Assembly (NCBI GenBank): GCA_951799405.1
Contig: OX637333.1
Span: forward strand, 14,569,960-14,633,959
From: Agapetus fuscipes
Taxonomy: Eukaryota > Arthropoda > Insecta > Trichoptera > Glossosomatidae
Length of the DNA stretch: 64,000 nt
Reading direction: 5' to 3'
A model generated the notes under the pieces. The model was not told the origin of the DNA. It saw only the letters and a list, made by a program, of their open reading frames with translations, and made no database searches. Positions within the stretch are counted from its first letter, which is position 1; every line of letters begins with the position of its first letter. This document shows positions 12,451 to 24,689 of the stretch, piece after piece. The position numbers and the translations under genes were made by a program.

Positions 12451-13139
12451 CGGTATAGTTGTTGCGTCCATACAGGGACACCGACTTATGGCTTCCGTCC
12501 TTTCCACTATGTTTTTAACTAAAGTTTCTGCGAATATTGACTTCTATATTGTATGCAACTTTCCTGCTCAACTCAGTTTTTTAAAAAACAAAAAATTATG
12601 GATATTCACGCACCATTTGTCTTGGTGGACTTATTGCGTCATTTACTTTTTCACGTCCACTCGTATATTTTTTATATACGGACTATTAGAGGGCCCTTGT
12701 CGCGTCTTTTGTGCTTACGGTTAATCGCGCGTCCTCCAATATACGAGTTTTGTAAAAGATCTAATCTAATACACGTCTTACACCCTTTAAAATGCAGAAT
12801 TTGGCGTCAAACAACGCACTTACGTAATAATATTATGTGACAGACAACACGTGCTATGAAATGATGATGCAATACGTGTAGCCCACCGGACTCCACCACA
12901 AGCTGTTAGTATGAATGGGGCTGGGCAGAAATAAGTTCATTCAATTTTCAAAACTATTGGATTATGAGTTTTTATTTGAAGAAAATATCTTTTTATAGTG
13001 CAAAAACTTATTTTTTATTTTTTACATAACATACATAACGGTACATAACAATTTTATTGTACGAATACTCAGTTACAACAATAATAATTTGTTCAATGCT
13101 TCCAATGATTATTTCTAATAGGTATCATAACTCTATAGG
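12419..13139. other. (TA)n and unassigned DNA rich in GCGTCC
   Basis: A (TA)n run at 12419-12444 borders the LINE. Downstream, GTCC/GCGTC motifs recur (12465, 12500, 12640, 12695, 12730), as they also do at 17900-17975. This may be an old element with internal inverted repeats, but no ends were defined. Confidence 0.4.
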
Positions 13140-13505
13140 TTACTGTTACTGTTACTGTATCCTGCCGCCGTTCCACTAGGGGTGGCCGGTACCTCCGCAG
13201 ATGCGCCTCCACTTTTTTCTGTCCTTACAAACCACTTTCATTTCCTCAATATTCATCACCTTTTTCATACATACTCTTCTCTTATTTTCACTCTGCAGGT
13301 TCCATTCTTTCGCAATCTCACCTATTTGGTCTAACCATTCTTTCCTCGGCCTTCCCCTTCCGCGCTTTCCTCTGACATTTCCTTTGTACACTTTCTTCGT
13401 TAGTCGTTCATCATCCATTCTTTCGAGATGTCCGAACCATCTCATCGTACTTTTTTGTACTTTCATTCTCATATTCTCTTTTATACCACACTCGTTCATC
13501 ACCCA
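13140..13505 (-). pseudogene. RTE-B LINE C-terminal fragment
   Basis: The minus strand encodes RWFGHLERMDDERLTKK, a GRGRPRKEWLDQ linker and a CGGTGHP end. It then ends in a (TACAG/TAACAG)n tail, seen as TACTGTTACTGTTACTG at 13141-13157. It is a cleaner copy of the fragment inside the composite repeats at 4085 and 58073. Truncated at the 5' side near 13505. Confidence 0.8.
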
Positions 13506-13610
13506 ATCATTTTCATCAACCAAGTTCATCAACCAAGTTAAATTTTTATAAACCCAATACTCCCACTAAAATTGAACTCTATCTATATACTGACTGATAA
13601 ACAAAAAGTA

Positions 13611-14072
13611 TTAGTCGAAATCAAACTTTTGAATTTCTAAATTATACTTTGCAGCATAAGAAAGATTTTTTCTTATAGAATCATAACGGGTTGTTGGAGA
13701 AAATATTTCTTGATAATCAATATGGTTAATTTGATTAAACCCTTTTGCACATAAACGAGCTATTTGACTATTCTCATTCTTCTTTATGTTAAAAACCCAC
13801 ATCGTAGTATGGGTTCGTTGAGCAGACCTTTTAACCGTAGCCCAGGTATTGTTTTCTTTATGTGCTGTTAATTCTTCTTGAATAGCTTTGGACCATTCAG
13901 CCTTTTGTGGACTATTCAGTGCCTCTGCATATGTTTGAGGCAATGACAGCTCGACAAGATTTGCTTCATAATTTTTATTCATCCGTGGTCTCAAATTCGT
14001 TGTCTGTATTGTTGAATCTTCCAATTGTCGAGATGGTTCATAGTCTGGGTCATCACCGGTACAACTCAGCAT
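13611..14072 (-). pseudogene. Ty1/copia reverse transcriptase N-terminal part
   Basis: Minus strand. The frame reads PQTYAEALNSPQKAEWSKA, a KENNTWATV segment, then LCAKGFNQINHIDYQEIFSP, the diagnostic opening of copia-type reverse transcriptase. The frame ends at QKFDFD, before the YVDDM catalytic motif, so the element is cut off here. It belongs with the integrase part at 14221-14901 in the same orientation; about 150 bases with stops lie between them. Confidence 0.85.
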
Positions 14073-14220
14073 GCTATCTTCCCTCTCTGTTGACGGACTG
14101 CTAACTAGAGTGTCATCTGCATTGGCTTCTTGTTACAAACTCTCATTTATATTGGTAGCTTCATCATCAACAATTCTTATTTGTGAAATATTTTTCTTTG
14201 TGCTTTGAACATGATGTTCA

Positions 14221-14901
14221 TCAAACATTACATTTCTTGAGATAGTTAGGTATTTTCTTTGTATTCATATCATACATTCTGAAGTTGGTGCTGTCATAGC
14301 CAACTAGTATCATTTTCTTGCTTTTCTTCTCCAACTTTGTTCGTAAATGATCTGGAACATGAACATAGCTTATACTCCCAAACACCTTCAAATGTCCTAA
14401 TTGAGGCCTGGTCCCGTTCCACAATTCAAAAGCTGTTGTATTTGGGGTCTGGGTGGAGGATGTTCTATTCAATATATATGTAGCACATTGCACAGCTTCT
14501 GCCCACAGCTCCAATGGCATATCTCGCGCATACAACATTGAACGTGCACTCTCCACTATGGTACGATTTTCCCTCTCTGCTCGACCATTTTGTTCTGGCG
14601 TATAGGGTGCAGTACGCTCATGAACTATACCCTCTCTTTCCAAATACTCTTTAAAAACTTTATTTACATACTCTGTTCCATTGTCGGTATGACGTAATAT
14701 TCTGACATTGTGCATGAATTTATTCTTAATCATAGCATTGTACCCCTTGAAGGCTTCCATGACATCACTTTTATGTTTCATAAAATATACATGCCTGTAA
14801 CTTGTTGCAGCATCCTTGAAGAGTAAGAAATATCTCACACCTTGAATAGATGAGACACTCATGGGTCCACAAACATTGCTATAAACTAGGTCACCTTAAG
14901 C
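14221..14901 (-). pseudogene. Ty1/copia integrase core
   Basis: Minus strand. The frame starts with GDLVYSNVCGPM just upstream of the ATG at 14862 and contains RHTDNGTEYVN and APYTPEQNGRAERENRT (second Asp and Glu of the DDE site). It ends with the FGSISYVHVPDHLR and VGYDS region of copia integrases. The zinc-binding N-terminus, Gag and protease are absent. At 14900-14904 it abuts the unrelated repeat-coding exon, so the 5' side was lost by truncation or rearrangement. Confidence 0.88.
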
Positions 14902-14903
14902 TT

Positions 14904-16130
14904 CTAAAAATCTTTGTTACGCCCTTTTTTGATCAAAGTATTACAGCCCACGGCTTGAGATTGATGTTCCTCGGTAGTAGGAGACAGGACTTCTACCTGC
15001 AGTTGGTGAGACTCCAGTTCTGTTATGTTTTGCAGCATGGGGTATGTTTGCAGTTCACCAGATTCGTGTTCAGTGGTGTTCTGCGGCATGTCTGTTTGCG
15101 GTTGACGAGACTTTGGCTCAGTATTGGTTTGTGTCATGATGTATGTTTTCGGTTGGCAAAGCTCCTGTGATGTGATATTCTGCTCCACGAGGTATGTTTG
15201 CAGTTCGATAGACTTTAGTTTTGTTGTTTTTTGCAGCATGTGGTATGTTTTCAATTGACCAAATTCGTATTTAGTGCTGTTTTGTGGCATGTATGCTTGC
15301 AGTTGACGAGACTCTGACTCATTGTTGGTTAACGGCATGAGGCATGTTTGCGGTTGGTGAGACTCTAGTTATGTTGTATTGTGCAGCAAGAGGTATGTTG
15401 GTGATTGGTGAGCCTCGTAGTCTGTGGTGGTTTGTGATGTAAGATATGTTTGTGCTTGAAGAAGGTCAGGTTCTATGGTATTTTGCAACGTGTGGGTTGT
15501 TAGCTTTTGGTGAGGTTCATATTCTGTGAAGGTTGAAAATAAGCAATTCCCCTGTGGTTGGAAATTTCCGTATTGTGTAATGATAGGTGATACCCATCCC
15601 GGTTAAAGCTGGTGAGGTTCTTGTTGTGTGATGGTTGTTGATACATAGCCTGGTTAAAGCTGGTGAGGTTCTTGTTGTGTGATGGTTGGTGATACATAGC
15701 CTGATTGAAGCTGGCGAGGTTCTTGTTGTGTGATGGTTGGTGATACATAGCCTGATTGAAGCTTGCGAGGTTCTTGTTGTGTGATGGTTGGTGATACATA
15801 GCCTCGTTGAAGCTGGTGAGGTTCTTCTTGTGTGATGGTTGGGGATACATAGCCTGGTTGAAGCTGGTGAGGTTCTTGTTGTGTGATGGTTGGTGATACA
15901 TAGCCTGGTTGAAGCTGGCGAGGTTCTTGTTGTATGAGGGTTAATGGTTTGTAGCTAGGATGAATTTTATTGATATTATCTTTAGTGGTATTGGGCGTCA
16001 TGTTGTCAGCTGACTCGTCGCTAATAGAGCCATTGGAATAGCTATGGCTTACTTTATCTTTTTCCCATGGAGATTGATATTCATCAGACGAGCCAGAAGC
16101 CGAAAAGCAGTCTGATTCTGGATAGTCCTG
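14904..16130 (-). pseudogene. decayed exon coding 20-residue repeats (unknown protein)
   Basis: One minus-strand frame runs from a plausible splice acceptor (AACTTACAG at 16139-16131) to a stop near 14902. It opens with an acidic/serine-rich stretch (DYPESDCFSASGSSDEYQSP), then degenerate 20-residue repeats of the type EPHQLQPGYVSPTITQQ and, further on, ESRQLQTYMPQNTTE-like units. Three in-frame TAA codons (15654-15656, about 15603-15605, about 15369) interrupt it. The first two stand where neighbouring repeats have Gln codons. I do not recognise the protein. It could be a relic of a secreted or structural repeat protein, or captured sequence next to the copia element. Confidence 0.55.
15590..15950 (-). 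repeat. 60-bp minisatellite
   Basis: About six units of 60 bases, each with GGTGAGGTTCTTGTTGTGTG and GGTGATACATAGCCTG on the plus strand, are 90% or more alike by eye. More diverged units of the same length continue towards 14990. On the minus strand each unit encodes 20 residues. Confidence 0.9.
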
Positions 16131-17146
16131 TAAGTTTTGAGTTTTGTAAGTAAATTATTTTGAATATAAAAAGGTTTAAGGTTCGTATGGCCAGCTCTAG
16201 ACATTGAAGTGCTTGTTTTACGCATACATGTGAGTACAGTACTCCTTGTATGAAAATTGCGTAAATTCTCCACCCTAACACGTAAGTATAAAAAGAGTAA
16301 TTAAGTTTTCATGCATTTTTTAAGTTGAGCGACAAGGGAGAATTTACGCTATGTTTTATAATAAGGGCACAGTAGTTAGTTCATTTAGACATTTATCTAC
16401 TCTGAAAAAGTCACATCATCCACAGATGTTCAACGAAACGTTAATTTGATGGACAAATTGAAGACAAAAAGTCCCAAAATAAGCACTTCAACAAATGTAT
16501 TTTATTTCAATTTATAATTTTTGGATGAAATTGTATTTTAAGTCAATTTAAATGAGCATCATACCTGGTTCAGAAAAAAATGTTTTTCTTCTGCAAATTC
16601 TCTTACATTTTCTTGAACTTCTTCATCTGCGGCAAAAACAATTTCATATGTGAATAAGTACTTTTTTTATAAGCAGTTTTTTGGTTGTGACTTTTGGGGC
16701 ATATTTCTTGTGGGTATATTACTTTTAATCTACATATTACTTTCATCTGCACATTTTTGATCTATTCAGATTTTAGCAGCTAAACAAATATAAAATATAT
16801 CTATATTTTTAAGTGAAGGATTACAAAGTGTGTGCCTCAACTAAAAATTAAATGTCAATAGTTGAAGCAGCACATTTACGAGTTGCCCTGTCAGTTTCAC
16901 CGTTTCAGTCGATATTTAAAAATAAATAATAATGTAATTGCAGTGGTAAGTTAAACGGTTAAAAATAATATGGTTGTGTAGAGTACGTTTCAAGGATCAC
17001 AACAAATATATTTTTAAGTAGTAAAAATAAAAATTTCATTGATACTTTTCAAAAATAATATGCGCAGAATTTGAGTCCCGCCAAAACACAGCAAAGTCGA
17101 ACCAAGAACAAAGAAGAACCGATAAAAAGAGTTACTTAATACTTTG
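16131..17146. other. AT-rich DNA, no gene recognised
   Basis: If the exon at 14904-16130 is real, this would be its upstream intron on the minus strand. No other exon, repeat end or RNA gene was identified. Confidence 0.45.
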
Positions 17147-17355
17147 TTTGGAGAGCGTTCATTTGCAGTTGCTGGTCCTCTGGCCTGGAACCACCTGCCA
17201 CATCAAGTGAGAGAGCTAGAGGACCATGGAAAGTTCCGGAATGCATTGAAGACAAGCAAATTTCTGGCATCGTTTACACAAGCAGCCTTGGAGTGATTAC
17301 ATCACGAAACGGCGCTATAAAGAAATCTGAGAGAAAGCTGAGTTGATGAACAACT
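17147..17355 (+). pseudogene. CR1/L2-like LINE C-terminal fragment
   Basis: The plus strand encodes FGERSFAVAGPLAWNHLPHQ, then LKTSKFLASFTQAALE and a stop at 17294. This is the end of CR1/L2/Jockey-type reverse transcriptase ORFs (usual form FGxRSFxxAGPxxWNxLP). A short 3' UTR with AACGGCGCT and a CATCATCATCAT tail follows. The same AACGGCGCT string occurs in the L2-like LINE tail at 60725 and in SINE family 1. Confidence 0.75.
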
Positions 17356-17991
17356 CAGCATCATCATCATAATATAAACCCAAATATTGTGAAATCCATA
17401 CTTCTATCTGTTTCGTGTTTTTATTTTTTTGACTAATACAGATTGAGCGAATTTTGTTGAAAATCCTAGATATGGGTATCAACTCATCTTTGCGCAACGC
17501 CAGATTCAAAATACGTCTACTTCTGGTGTTTCGTTTCATCTTGCCAGTAAATTTAACACATCTCAGTATACTGTGCAAATATTATCGCAGACACACGGTT
17601 AATGCTGCTTCCGCGAAGCTCAAACGCAGAATGAGCAGGAAAAAACTTGCTCCGCATTCCCCTTCCCCTTGCTCCCCATTCCGCAATAATGATAGTTGAT
17701 AACGGAAGCAAGATGATCGTCAAAATGAAAAAAAATATACTCCCAAAAAATATACATCGATGCAGCGCCTCAAGCGGACAAACCGTGAACTACAAAATAT
17801 ATCACCAGACGCTTGGGAGGAAAAATTGCGTCCAAACTATATTTTAACTATAGTAACCCTAGGCCTATAGCTTTCGATTGGTCTCGGTTTTAAGTAAAAA
17901 TAATAGTGCGTCCGTATACCGGACGCAACAAGTCGGTGGACGCAGTATTACTATGGGATTTTTCCCGGGTGGACGCAAGAAGTATAGCAAG

Positions 17992-18038
<47 letters not shown>

Positions 18039-18215
18039 AATGTTATGTCATAATAACAAACATAAACTCTCCTCTTATGTAAAAACCTATGTAAATTAAA
18101 CACTCACTAGAGGTGCTGTTGTATTTTCATAGATTTTTCTGTTTACACAACCAAAGGGTCCATGCAATTCTTCATACTTGGGATATTTTTATCTAATGTT
18201 TGTGAGTGTCTCCAG
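17356..18215. other. non-coding DNA with a hairpin and (TA)n run
   Basis: A GCGTCCGTATACCGGACGC inverted repeat lies near 17909-17927. It is followed by more GGACGC copies and a (TA)n run at 17995-18035. The end, 18130-18215, should be the 3' end of the intron before the DCAF1 exon, with the acceptor GTGTCTCCAG. Confidence 0.5.
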
Positions 18216-18376
18216 GCCTGCAAGTCGTCTCCGGAAGAGATCCAGGAGCAGATAGAGCGCCTACAGGCCGCGGCCTGGACCAAGTGGGCGCCGTGTGACC
18301 AGCTGCTGCGGCTGGGCGGGGTCACGCTTCTGCTGCAGATCGTGGCCTTCTCGTACGAGTGGAACTTCAACGGGAG
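18216..18376 (+). CDS. DCAF1: DCAF1/VprBP (mahjong) internal exon
   Basis: The exon is bounded by an acceptor (TGTCTCCAG ends at 18215) and a donor (GTAAAT at 18377). It encodes ACKSSPEEIQEQIERLQ, then WAPCDQLLRLGGVTLLLQ and AFSYEWNFNG, with the final Arg codon split 2+1 across the intron. Its GC content is far above the flanks. Joined to 47173-47395 the frame is kept, and the sequence matches what I know of the Armadillo/HEAT-like region of DCAF1, the receptor that links substrates to DDB1-CUL4 ubiquitin ligases. I rely on recall of the family, not a search. Preceding exons are not in the window or were not recognised. Confidence 0.75.
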
Positions 18377-19022
18377 GTAAATGCATCAACAACTTGTAAA
18401 ATGGCACGATGTCTTTATGTTATCTTTCTTAGTTATAAGATAATAGGTTTCCCAGCTTGCTTCAGATGATTCCATTATCTAGAAATTTGATAAAATAGGT
18501 AAAACTTGATAAAACTGGTGAAATCAGTTTTATCTAAATTTTTCTTTTTAACTTGTTGTATTTGAAGGATAAGGATTTACTCAATATTTTATCTACATTT
18601 CCCTAATGTCACCAAGAGCGCTTTTAGGTTATCTCAACTCACAATTTGTAATGAATGGTTAGTATTACAATGACTTATAATTATCGTTTCACAAAATACA
18701 CATGTTTTTATTGTAGTTCCACCACCAATTGTATCTCTCCCTTTTAAATCTACCACACAACCTTCCTTGTTCAATGCTCAGTCTCTCGGTGTCCAATGAC
18801 AGTCCAACTCTCACGTAACACCCAATTCAAAATAGCAACTGTAGTCTAACCTATGTGACAATTTTTTTAAACTTTTTTTCTTCTGAAAATGAATCTTCGG
18901 CTAAATGAATACCCCCAGTACGGAATTATTTTTTAAGCACATAAAAATATTATAAAAAAGGCGAAGGACTGGAGGCTTGTGATGGATTCGACCACAGGAC
19001 GATACATTTTCCCAGGAGAACT

Positions 19023-19388
19023 ATGTACTACGGCTTTGAGACCGACATAGCTCTATACTCGAATGAATTAAAGCAAGTACTCTTGGTTGAATTGACGGTG
19101 CCGTGGGAGATGAACATCCCTAAGGACCATGCCTACAAACTAAATAGGTATAAAGGACTAGTGGATGAAATCACGAAGAATGGATATATCACAAGATTGT
19201 ATGCAGTGGAGATGGGAGTGAGAGGACTGCCAGCCAAATCGGTATATACTTTCCTTAAGCATCTGGGACTGAATAGATCCCAAATAAATGGATTTCTGGA
19301 AAGACTAACAAAGGCGGCCATCTCGGGATCATACCACATTTGGCTGCAAAGATCTGAGAGCCCAGACATCTCTGGACATGCAATGTAG
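19023..19388 (+). pseudogene. retroelement-associated C-terminal domain fragment
   Basis: The frame encodes LVELTVPWEMNIPKDHAYKL, then KYK/RYKGL-type helix, a VEMGVRGLPAKS segment and a C-terminal HIWLQRSE. The pattern ELTVPWE...K..KY...VE.G.RG is one I know from the end of predicted reverse-transcriptase polyproteins in many invertebrates and fish, possibly an endonuclease-like fold. The upstream polymerase is missing and stops precede the fragment. The family name is uncertain. Confidence 0.5.
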
Positions 19389-20942
19389 TAAATCGGACTT
19401 ACATATTGGAAGGAAGGATGAGTTAGGAGGAATTGGGAACGTTGTCATGACGAAAGGATCCTTAACCAACCAGAGACAGGTCGTAAGTCCTGTGACTCCC
19501 ATCTCATCCTGACTTCGTGCGGCGGGCCTCAGTTTGGGTCTTGGATTTTCAAAATTAGAGGCCTGACTCAGTGAGACCGTGGATGCTCAGCTATTTCACA
19601 AATTGTTTCCTACCTTAATTGATTGACGACACTCGTGAACAAACTATGTGCACAGTCACATGTATTAGTTATTCAAGAACAAAAATCACAAAGGTTTAGC
19701 ACATTTCACTTGCAGACTTGAATTCTTTAACACAGATGTCAGAGATAAGTTCAAAGTTGGATGACATCTATGATTGACGCCTATGCATTAAGGAGGGCCG
19801 ATTTTTTTTTTTTATAATACGTTTCTAATAGTGAAAATATGGTGCCAAATGAAGTTCAAATTACGTGTGTAAAATAAAATTCCATTAAAGTAATAATCGT
19901 CTGTCTCCAAATCGGCCTCAAAGTTTCGAAAAAGTGACATTTTTATCATTTTTCATGAGGGCTAATAATATAAAAAGGAATTGAGAATTTACGACAATTT
20001 ATATATTTTTGTGCATAAAATATAGTAATGCGCATAAATAATACAAATAAATAAGTTCTTTTGTCATAAAATAATCAGTAGGAGGGGTGGTTGAATCACA
20101 CCATTTTGTAAAGAATTTGTGACTGCGCGTTGTCATTATGAATTGAATACATTGAGGTATATATACTAGAGAAGTAACTCTTCTCGAAACACGTGGTACC
20201 CTGTAGTAGGTCAAAAGTAATACTCGAGAAAAACCCGATTTTGAGGCCCGTCAGTCTCACGCAGACTTACTCAGCGAGCGGACGTGACAGGTGCTAATAC
20301 ATACTGCTATAAATGGCTAAATATTGTGATTGGAGTTTTCAAACACCTTTGTTTGTGAACTTGATCAATTATACTACATGCACAAATTAAAAAAAATTAA
20401 AATCCTAGCACAAATTAATTATTAAAACAATTGTTTGACTTTAAATATTTCGTCGCTGTGAAGTCAAACCGACATATCGAACGCATAAGTAGAGCTACAT
20501 GAGCTACATATTTTTTCCCCTAAAAGTAGGGAAAAAAATATTAATAAAAATAGGAAAGAACGTAAGACTTTTATTTTGTATTTCAATAATATTTATTAAC
20601 TCATGCACAGTTTGCAATTTTAAAAATATTACGTGTGATATAATTTATTTTTGTAAAAAAAAGTTTTTCTTAAATCTGTATTCATTAGTTTCACACATTT
20701 AACATAGACATAAGGTTTTATACTACCGGGTTGCTGGTTGAAGACAAACTCATATTTTTTTTAGTAGTTAAGTAGTAAAATTACGTAAAAGTGTCATGTT
20801 TGCCCGCCGAGAAAAAAACAACTTTGGAACACCTATGCGGAGAACGCTTAGAATCTATTGTGAGCATATATCTGAATATACTGTATTATGAGTTATGACT
20901 TCATATTTCCAGAGGAATGTAGTACATTTATAAATTATAGGG
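19389..20942. other. intronic DNA without recognised feature
   Basis: The first ~200 bases may be the 3' UTR of the preceding retroelement fragment. The rest is AT-rich and shows no coding or repeat signature I can name. Confidence 0.45.
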
Positions 20943-21085
20943 GAGTTGGGAAACCCCCACTTCAACTGAAGTTGTTGGCGTAAGGCTGGCCCCTTTACCT
21001 GTAAAAATAAATAGGTTCAACTCGCCACATGCGATCTCTTCGGGGATAACGTGGCAAGAAGTTACACTATATGTGTAGCTTAGTT
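20943..21085 (+). repeat. SINE family 2, 5'-truncated copy
   Basis: It contains the body from GGGAGTTGGGAAACC through GGTTCAACTCGCCACATG to TATGTGTAGCTTAGTTGCG, matching the copy at 1377-1690. The Pol III head is absent. Confidence 0.8.
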
Positions 21086-22093
21086 GCGTTTTGCGTTGCG
21101 TACTTCATATTTCCAGAGGAATGTAGTAGGTACATTTATAACTTATAGGGGAGTAAAGTGTTGGTCTAACTTTTCCTACAGCATATTTCAATTATCTGAA
21201 TTCTTTATGAAACCTTTGTTGAATGTAAAATGTTGTTCTGGAAATTTCATTTTATTCTGACATGCATATTTCAATATTATTACTGTAGGGGAATTCTGTG
21301 TCATAGAATTATGAGATCTCAACCCTTTTTGTCGTGTTTGAAGTGTGCCATGTGTTTCGTAAAATTATTGCTATCTCGTTTTAACCTGAGAGTACAGTGC
21401 GCGTTATTCGATGCAGAAGCGGGATAAAAACTGATTGTCTCCTTCCGTCTGCATTAGAACGTTTCCAACGGTCTTGGGCTTGACATTTTTTTCCTGATTG
21501 TATGATGGTTGCGCCTCTATAATAAATACCTCAATGATTGAATACGAAACTTATTTCAATGCGCTGTGACCATCCTGTGACTGTTATAATTTGCTTTATT
21601 ATTTTAGAAAGTATCTAGTGTCATGATATGTATCTTTTATAGCAGTGATGTAACTGCACAACTGGACAAGAAATGGTTTGACAATCACGAAAAAACACCC
21701 AAAATTTCCAAAAACAACTGATATTGTTTAAAAAAAAACCCACCCAGGGCTGTTGAGCCTATGATGAAGATGATGAATCATGTGCTGTTTGACATTTTGT
21801 CCTGTAAATGTAAGGAAATAAATCAATGCCCCTTTCATAGAGATTGCGGAGTGTTCGCACAAGAGTGAAGCTTCCTAACTGACCAGCAAATATTAGGGAA
21901 AATGATTATTGAAAATACAGCTTTAGTCGTTATAAAGTAACTAAGAAATCATATAAAAAATGAACAAGCCTGAATCTTAAAATAACATAAAACACCATCA
22001 TCATTGAGTTGTTCAAATATCTCCACAGCCAGTCTCACAAGAATCATTTCCAAAGCTGCATCGCCAACTTCTCAAAAGAGGCTTACTGGTACC

Positions 22094-22400
22094 ATTCTAA
22101 TCTAATCTAATCTAAGCTGCAAAGATATATATCATTTAAGATTTATATTAAACTAGCTGACCCCGCAGATTTTATCCTGCGCTTTTTTTTTATAAATGAG
22201 ATTCAATAGTTTTGTGGATTTGTAAATTTGGGAATGGCTGTTCTTCAGAAAATGGAAAAGATGAGCGAAGAAATCTTATTTTGAAGAAGTGATCATTGTA
22301 ACTATTATAGTGAGACGGCACAGCCCATTAACCTTCCCTCCCCTATGCAGTGTAGGCAGTACACTTGCTTATTATAATCTTTAATATCTCTATAAATATA
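22094..22400. repeat. severely truncated RTE-A 3' tail next to another repeat
   Basis: Positions 22094-22153 (minus) are only the last ~50 bases of the RTE-A 3' UTR with its (TTAGA)n tail. From 22154 a second repeat starts with ACTAGCTGACCCCGCAG, related to the start of 35488 (ACTAGCAGTACCCGGCGAG). I recognise this opening as a common arthropod repeat but cannot name the family. Confidence 0.5.
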
Positions 22401-24156
22401 ATTTACATGGAGCTCAGATTCTAGGTATTCCTCCCTCATACATTTACGAATTTAATTAAAATATATTTTTTTAATAATCCACACTAATAAGGGGCAGCAG
22501 AGCTGTTTTGTAAAAGTCGGAAATAAATTCACCAATACAATAAAACAGGCACCAATACAATCACACAGCGTAAGGCGCTGTGCATTGGCGCTGTGAGTAG
22601 CTTGCGTCATGCATGTAAAGCTTGCGTGGTGAGTGCGACACTATTCACATCTCACTCTCACATATTTTGCTACGATTTGAGCACACGAAATAGAGCATCT
22701 CCGTCGCTACAGTTGCAGTCGTATTTTATTCTTCAATATTGCTGGAACTTGCAGGGATACTAAAGTGATTTATTATTTCCGAAAATAAAATAAATAAAAA
22801 TTCTTGTTTTGGTAAGTATTTTTTTTATGTGTTTCTAAATAACTATGTAATCATTATTTTATATTATTATTTGTGTGTAATACGTAGAAACACATTTATT
22901 TTGGATTGAAAAGTATCCAGAGTAGGAAAAAAAATAACAGAAGCAAATGAAAATGCTTTGTAAGAGAACTTAGTTTGGAGTTGGCTAAGCCTAATATTAT
23001 AAGAAGAAAAAATAGTATGGTTAGATTCCATAAACAACAGCATGATCCTTTTGACACGGTTCTATCCTATTATAAGCATAATTATATCACCCGCAACTGC
23101 TGTTACAGATGCAAATATTCCAACTAATCCGCTGGGCGAATCAACAAGGAGTGTGTTAGTGTCCCGGCCACCTTCAAGAATTTGTAGATTTTGTCCATAC
23201 AATTAAAAAAAAGAAAAACAATAGTGTGTCTTATTTGTCAAAAAAACTGTGTGTGCTAGTCACAGAATAGAAAAAAAGTACATTTTTTGCAGCAATTGCA
23301 ATAAAATTTAGAGATTGTCTTTATTTGGTTTTTATATTTCTATTGTTTTATGTTTTTCTTTTAACTTACGTAATTTTCGTTATTGTGCTTTAACATAATA
23401 CGAGTAATGTGGAAATAATTATGAATGTTTTCATTTGTTGTTCAATTTAACATTATTTTAGTACATATTATTATGAACTTTTAATTTTCTGAAATATTTC
23501 AAAAGGTTTAAATTCCCTGGCTAGCCGCCGCCCGTCGCCTTCCCCATATCACGTGTCGGTGTCGCTTCAGTCGCTGTCAGGCGCTCGCTCAGAGTGGACC
23601 TGTCGTCCGCTATATAGGCATCGGCCGATGATTTTTTATGTTTTTAGCATTTAAATACTAATTATTGTCATTTACTTCTTCATTCGACTTCAATTATACT
23701 TTATTAAAGCGATTAGCTATTAATATACATCATTTACCGATCATAAATCCGACTTTTATGAGCGTGTAGTCACTACACAGCACCGTTGCGCGTGTAATTT
23801 TTTTAGCACAGATTGGGGAAGGTTAACTTGAAACAACTGAGCGTGCATATTTTCATGGACATTATATCAAATGAAATTGGGCTCATTTAAAGATATTGAA
23901 GTATTATGGATTGCAGTTATGAAAGATGTTGTAGCCTTTAAAATTTCAGGAGGTGTATATGAAAGTTTTATATCTTTTGTCATTTTCACACTGTAATTGG
24001 TATTTCAACCATAATTTCATTGCTTAATACCAATAAAATAATGCTGTCGTTCTATTGGGCAGCAGGAAACCTTTTCTGTGTACATCTCAAAAATAATTAA
24101 ATTATCATTTATTGATTTTTGAAAAGTTTTAGCGGAAACATTGTAGAACTCCATTT
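22401..24156. other. intronic DNA without recognised gene
   Basis: Two GC-richer patches (22555-22735 and 23515-23625) stand out from AT-rich surroundings. Neither carries an open frame, splice pattern or repeat end that I can identify. Confidence 0.45.
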
Positions 24157-24592
24157 TAATTATTAAAAAATGAAAAAAAACTTTGTTTAGTTCTACTTTA
24201 TTTATTTTTATTTAGTTAAAAACAAAAATAATGAGTTGTGACCGGTTTCGGCCTCTTGGCCATCCTCAGAGAAACTGAAATCTTAAAATAATGGGAGAGT
24301 ATATAAAGCAAAATTAATATTATACACACAGTAGAATTTTTCCTAATTCTACTGTGTGTATAATAATAATAAGCAAAATGAATATTATACACACAGTAGA
24401 ATTTTTCCTAACTCTACTGTGTGTATAATAATATTAATTTTGCTTTATATAGTCTCCCATTATTTTAAGATTTCAGTTTCTCTGAGGATGGCCAAGAGGC
24501 CGAAACCGGTCACAACTCATTATTTTTGTTTTTAACTAAACAAAAATAAATAAAGTAGAACTAAACAAAGTTTGTTTTCATTTTTTAATATC
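24157..24592. repeat. foldback element with two inverted hammerhead-like motifs
   Basis: The left arm (24157-24330) is nearly the reverse complement of the right arm (24420-24592). Between them lie two copies of a smaller palindrome with ACACACAGTAGAATT/AATTCTACTGTGTGT. Each arm holds CTGAGGATGGCCAAGAGGCC followed by GAAACCGGTC, as on the plus strand at 24482-24511 and mirrored at 24241-24270. This resembles the hammerhead core found in Penelope-like element ends. Stem I pairing is poor. Confidence 0.75.
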
Positions 24593-24689
24593 ATTTATTG
24601 GTTTTAATGATGCTTTAAATAAAGCTAGTTGCAATCGTTGATGTAAAGTGTATACATATTGATTGATATTAGAAGAAATAAAATCAATA

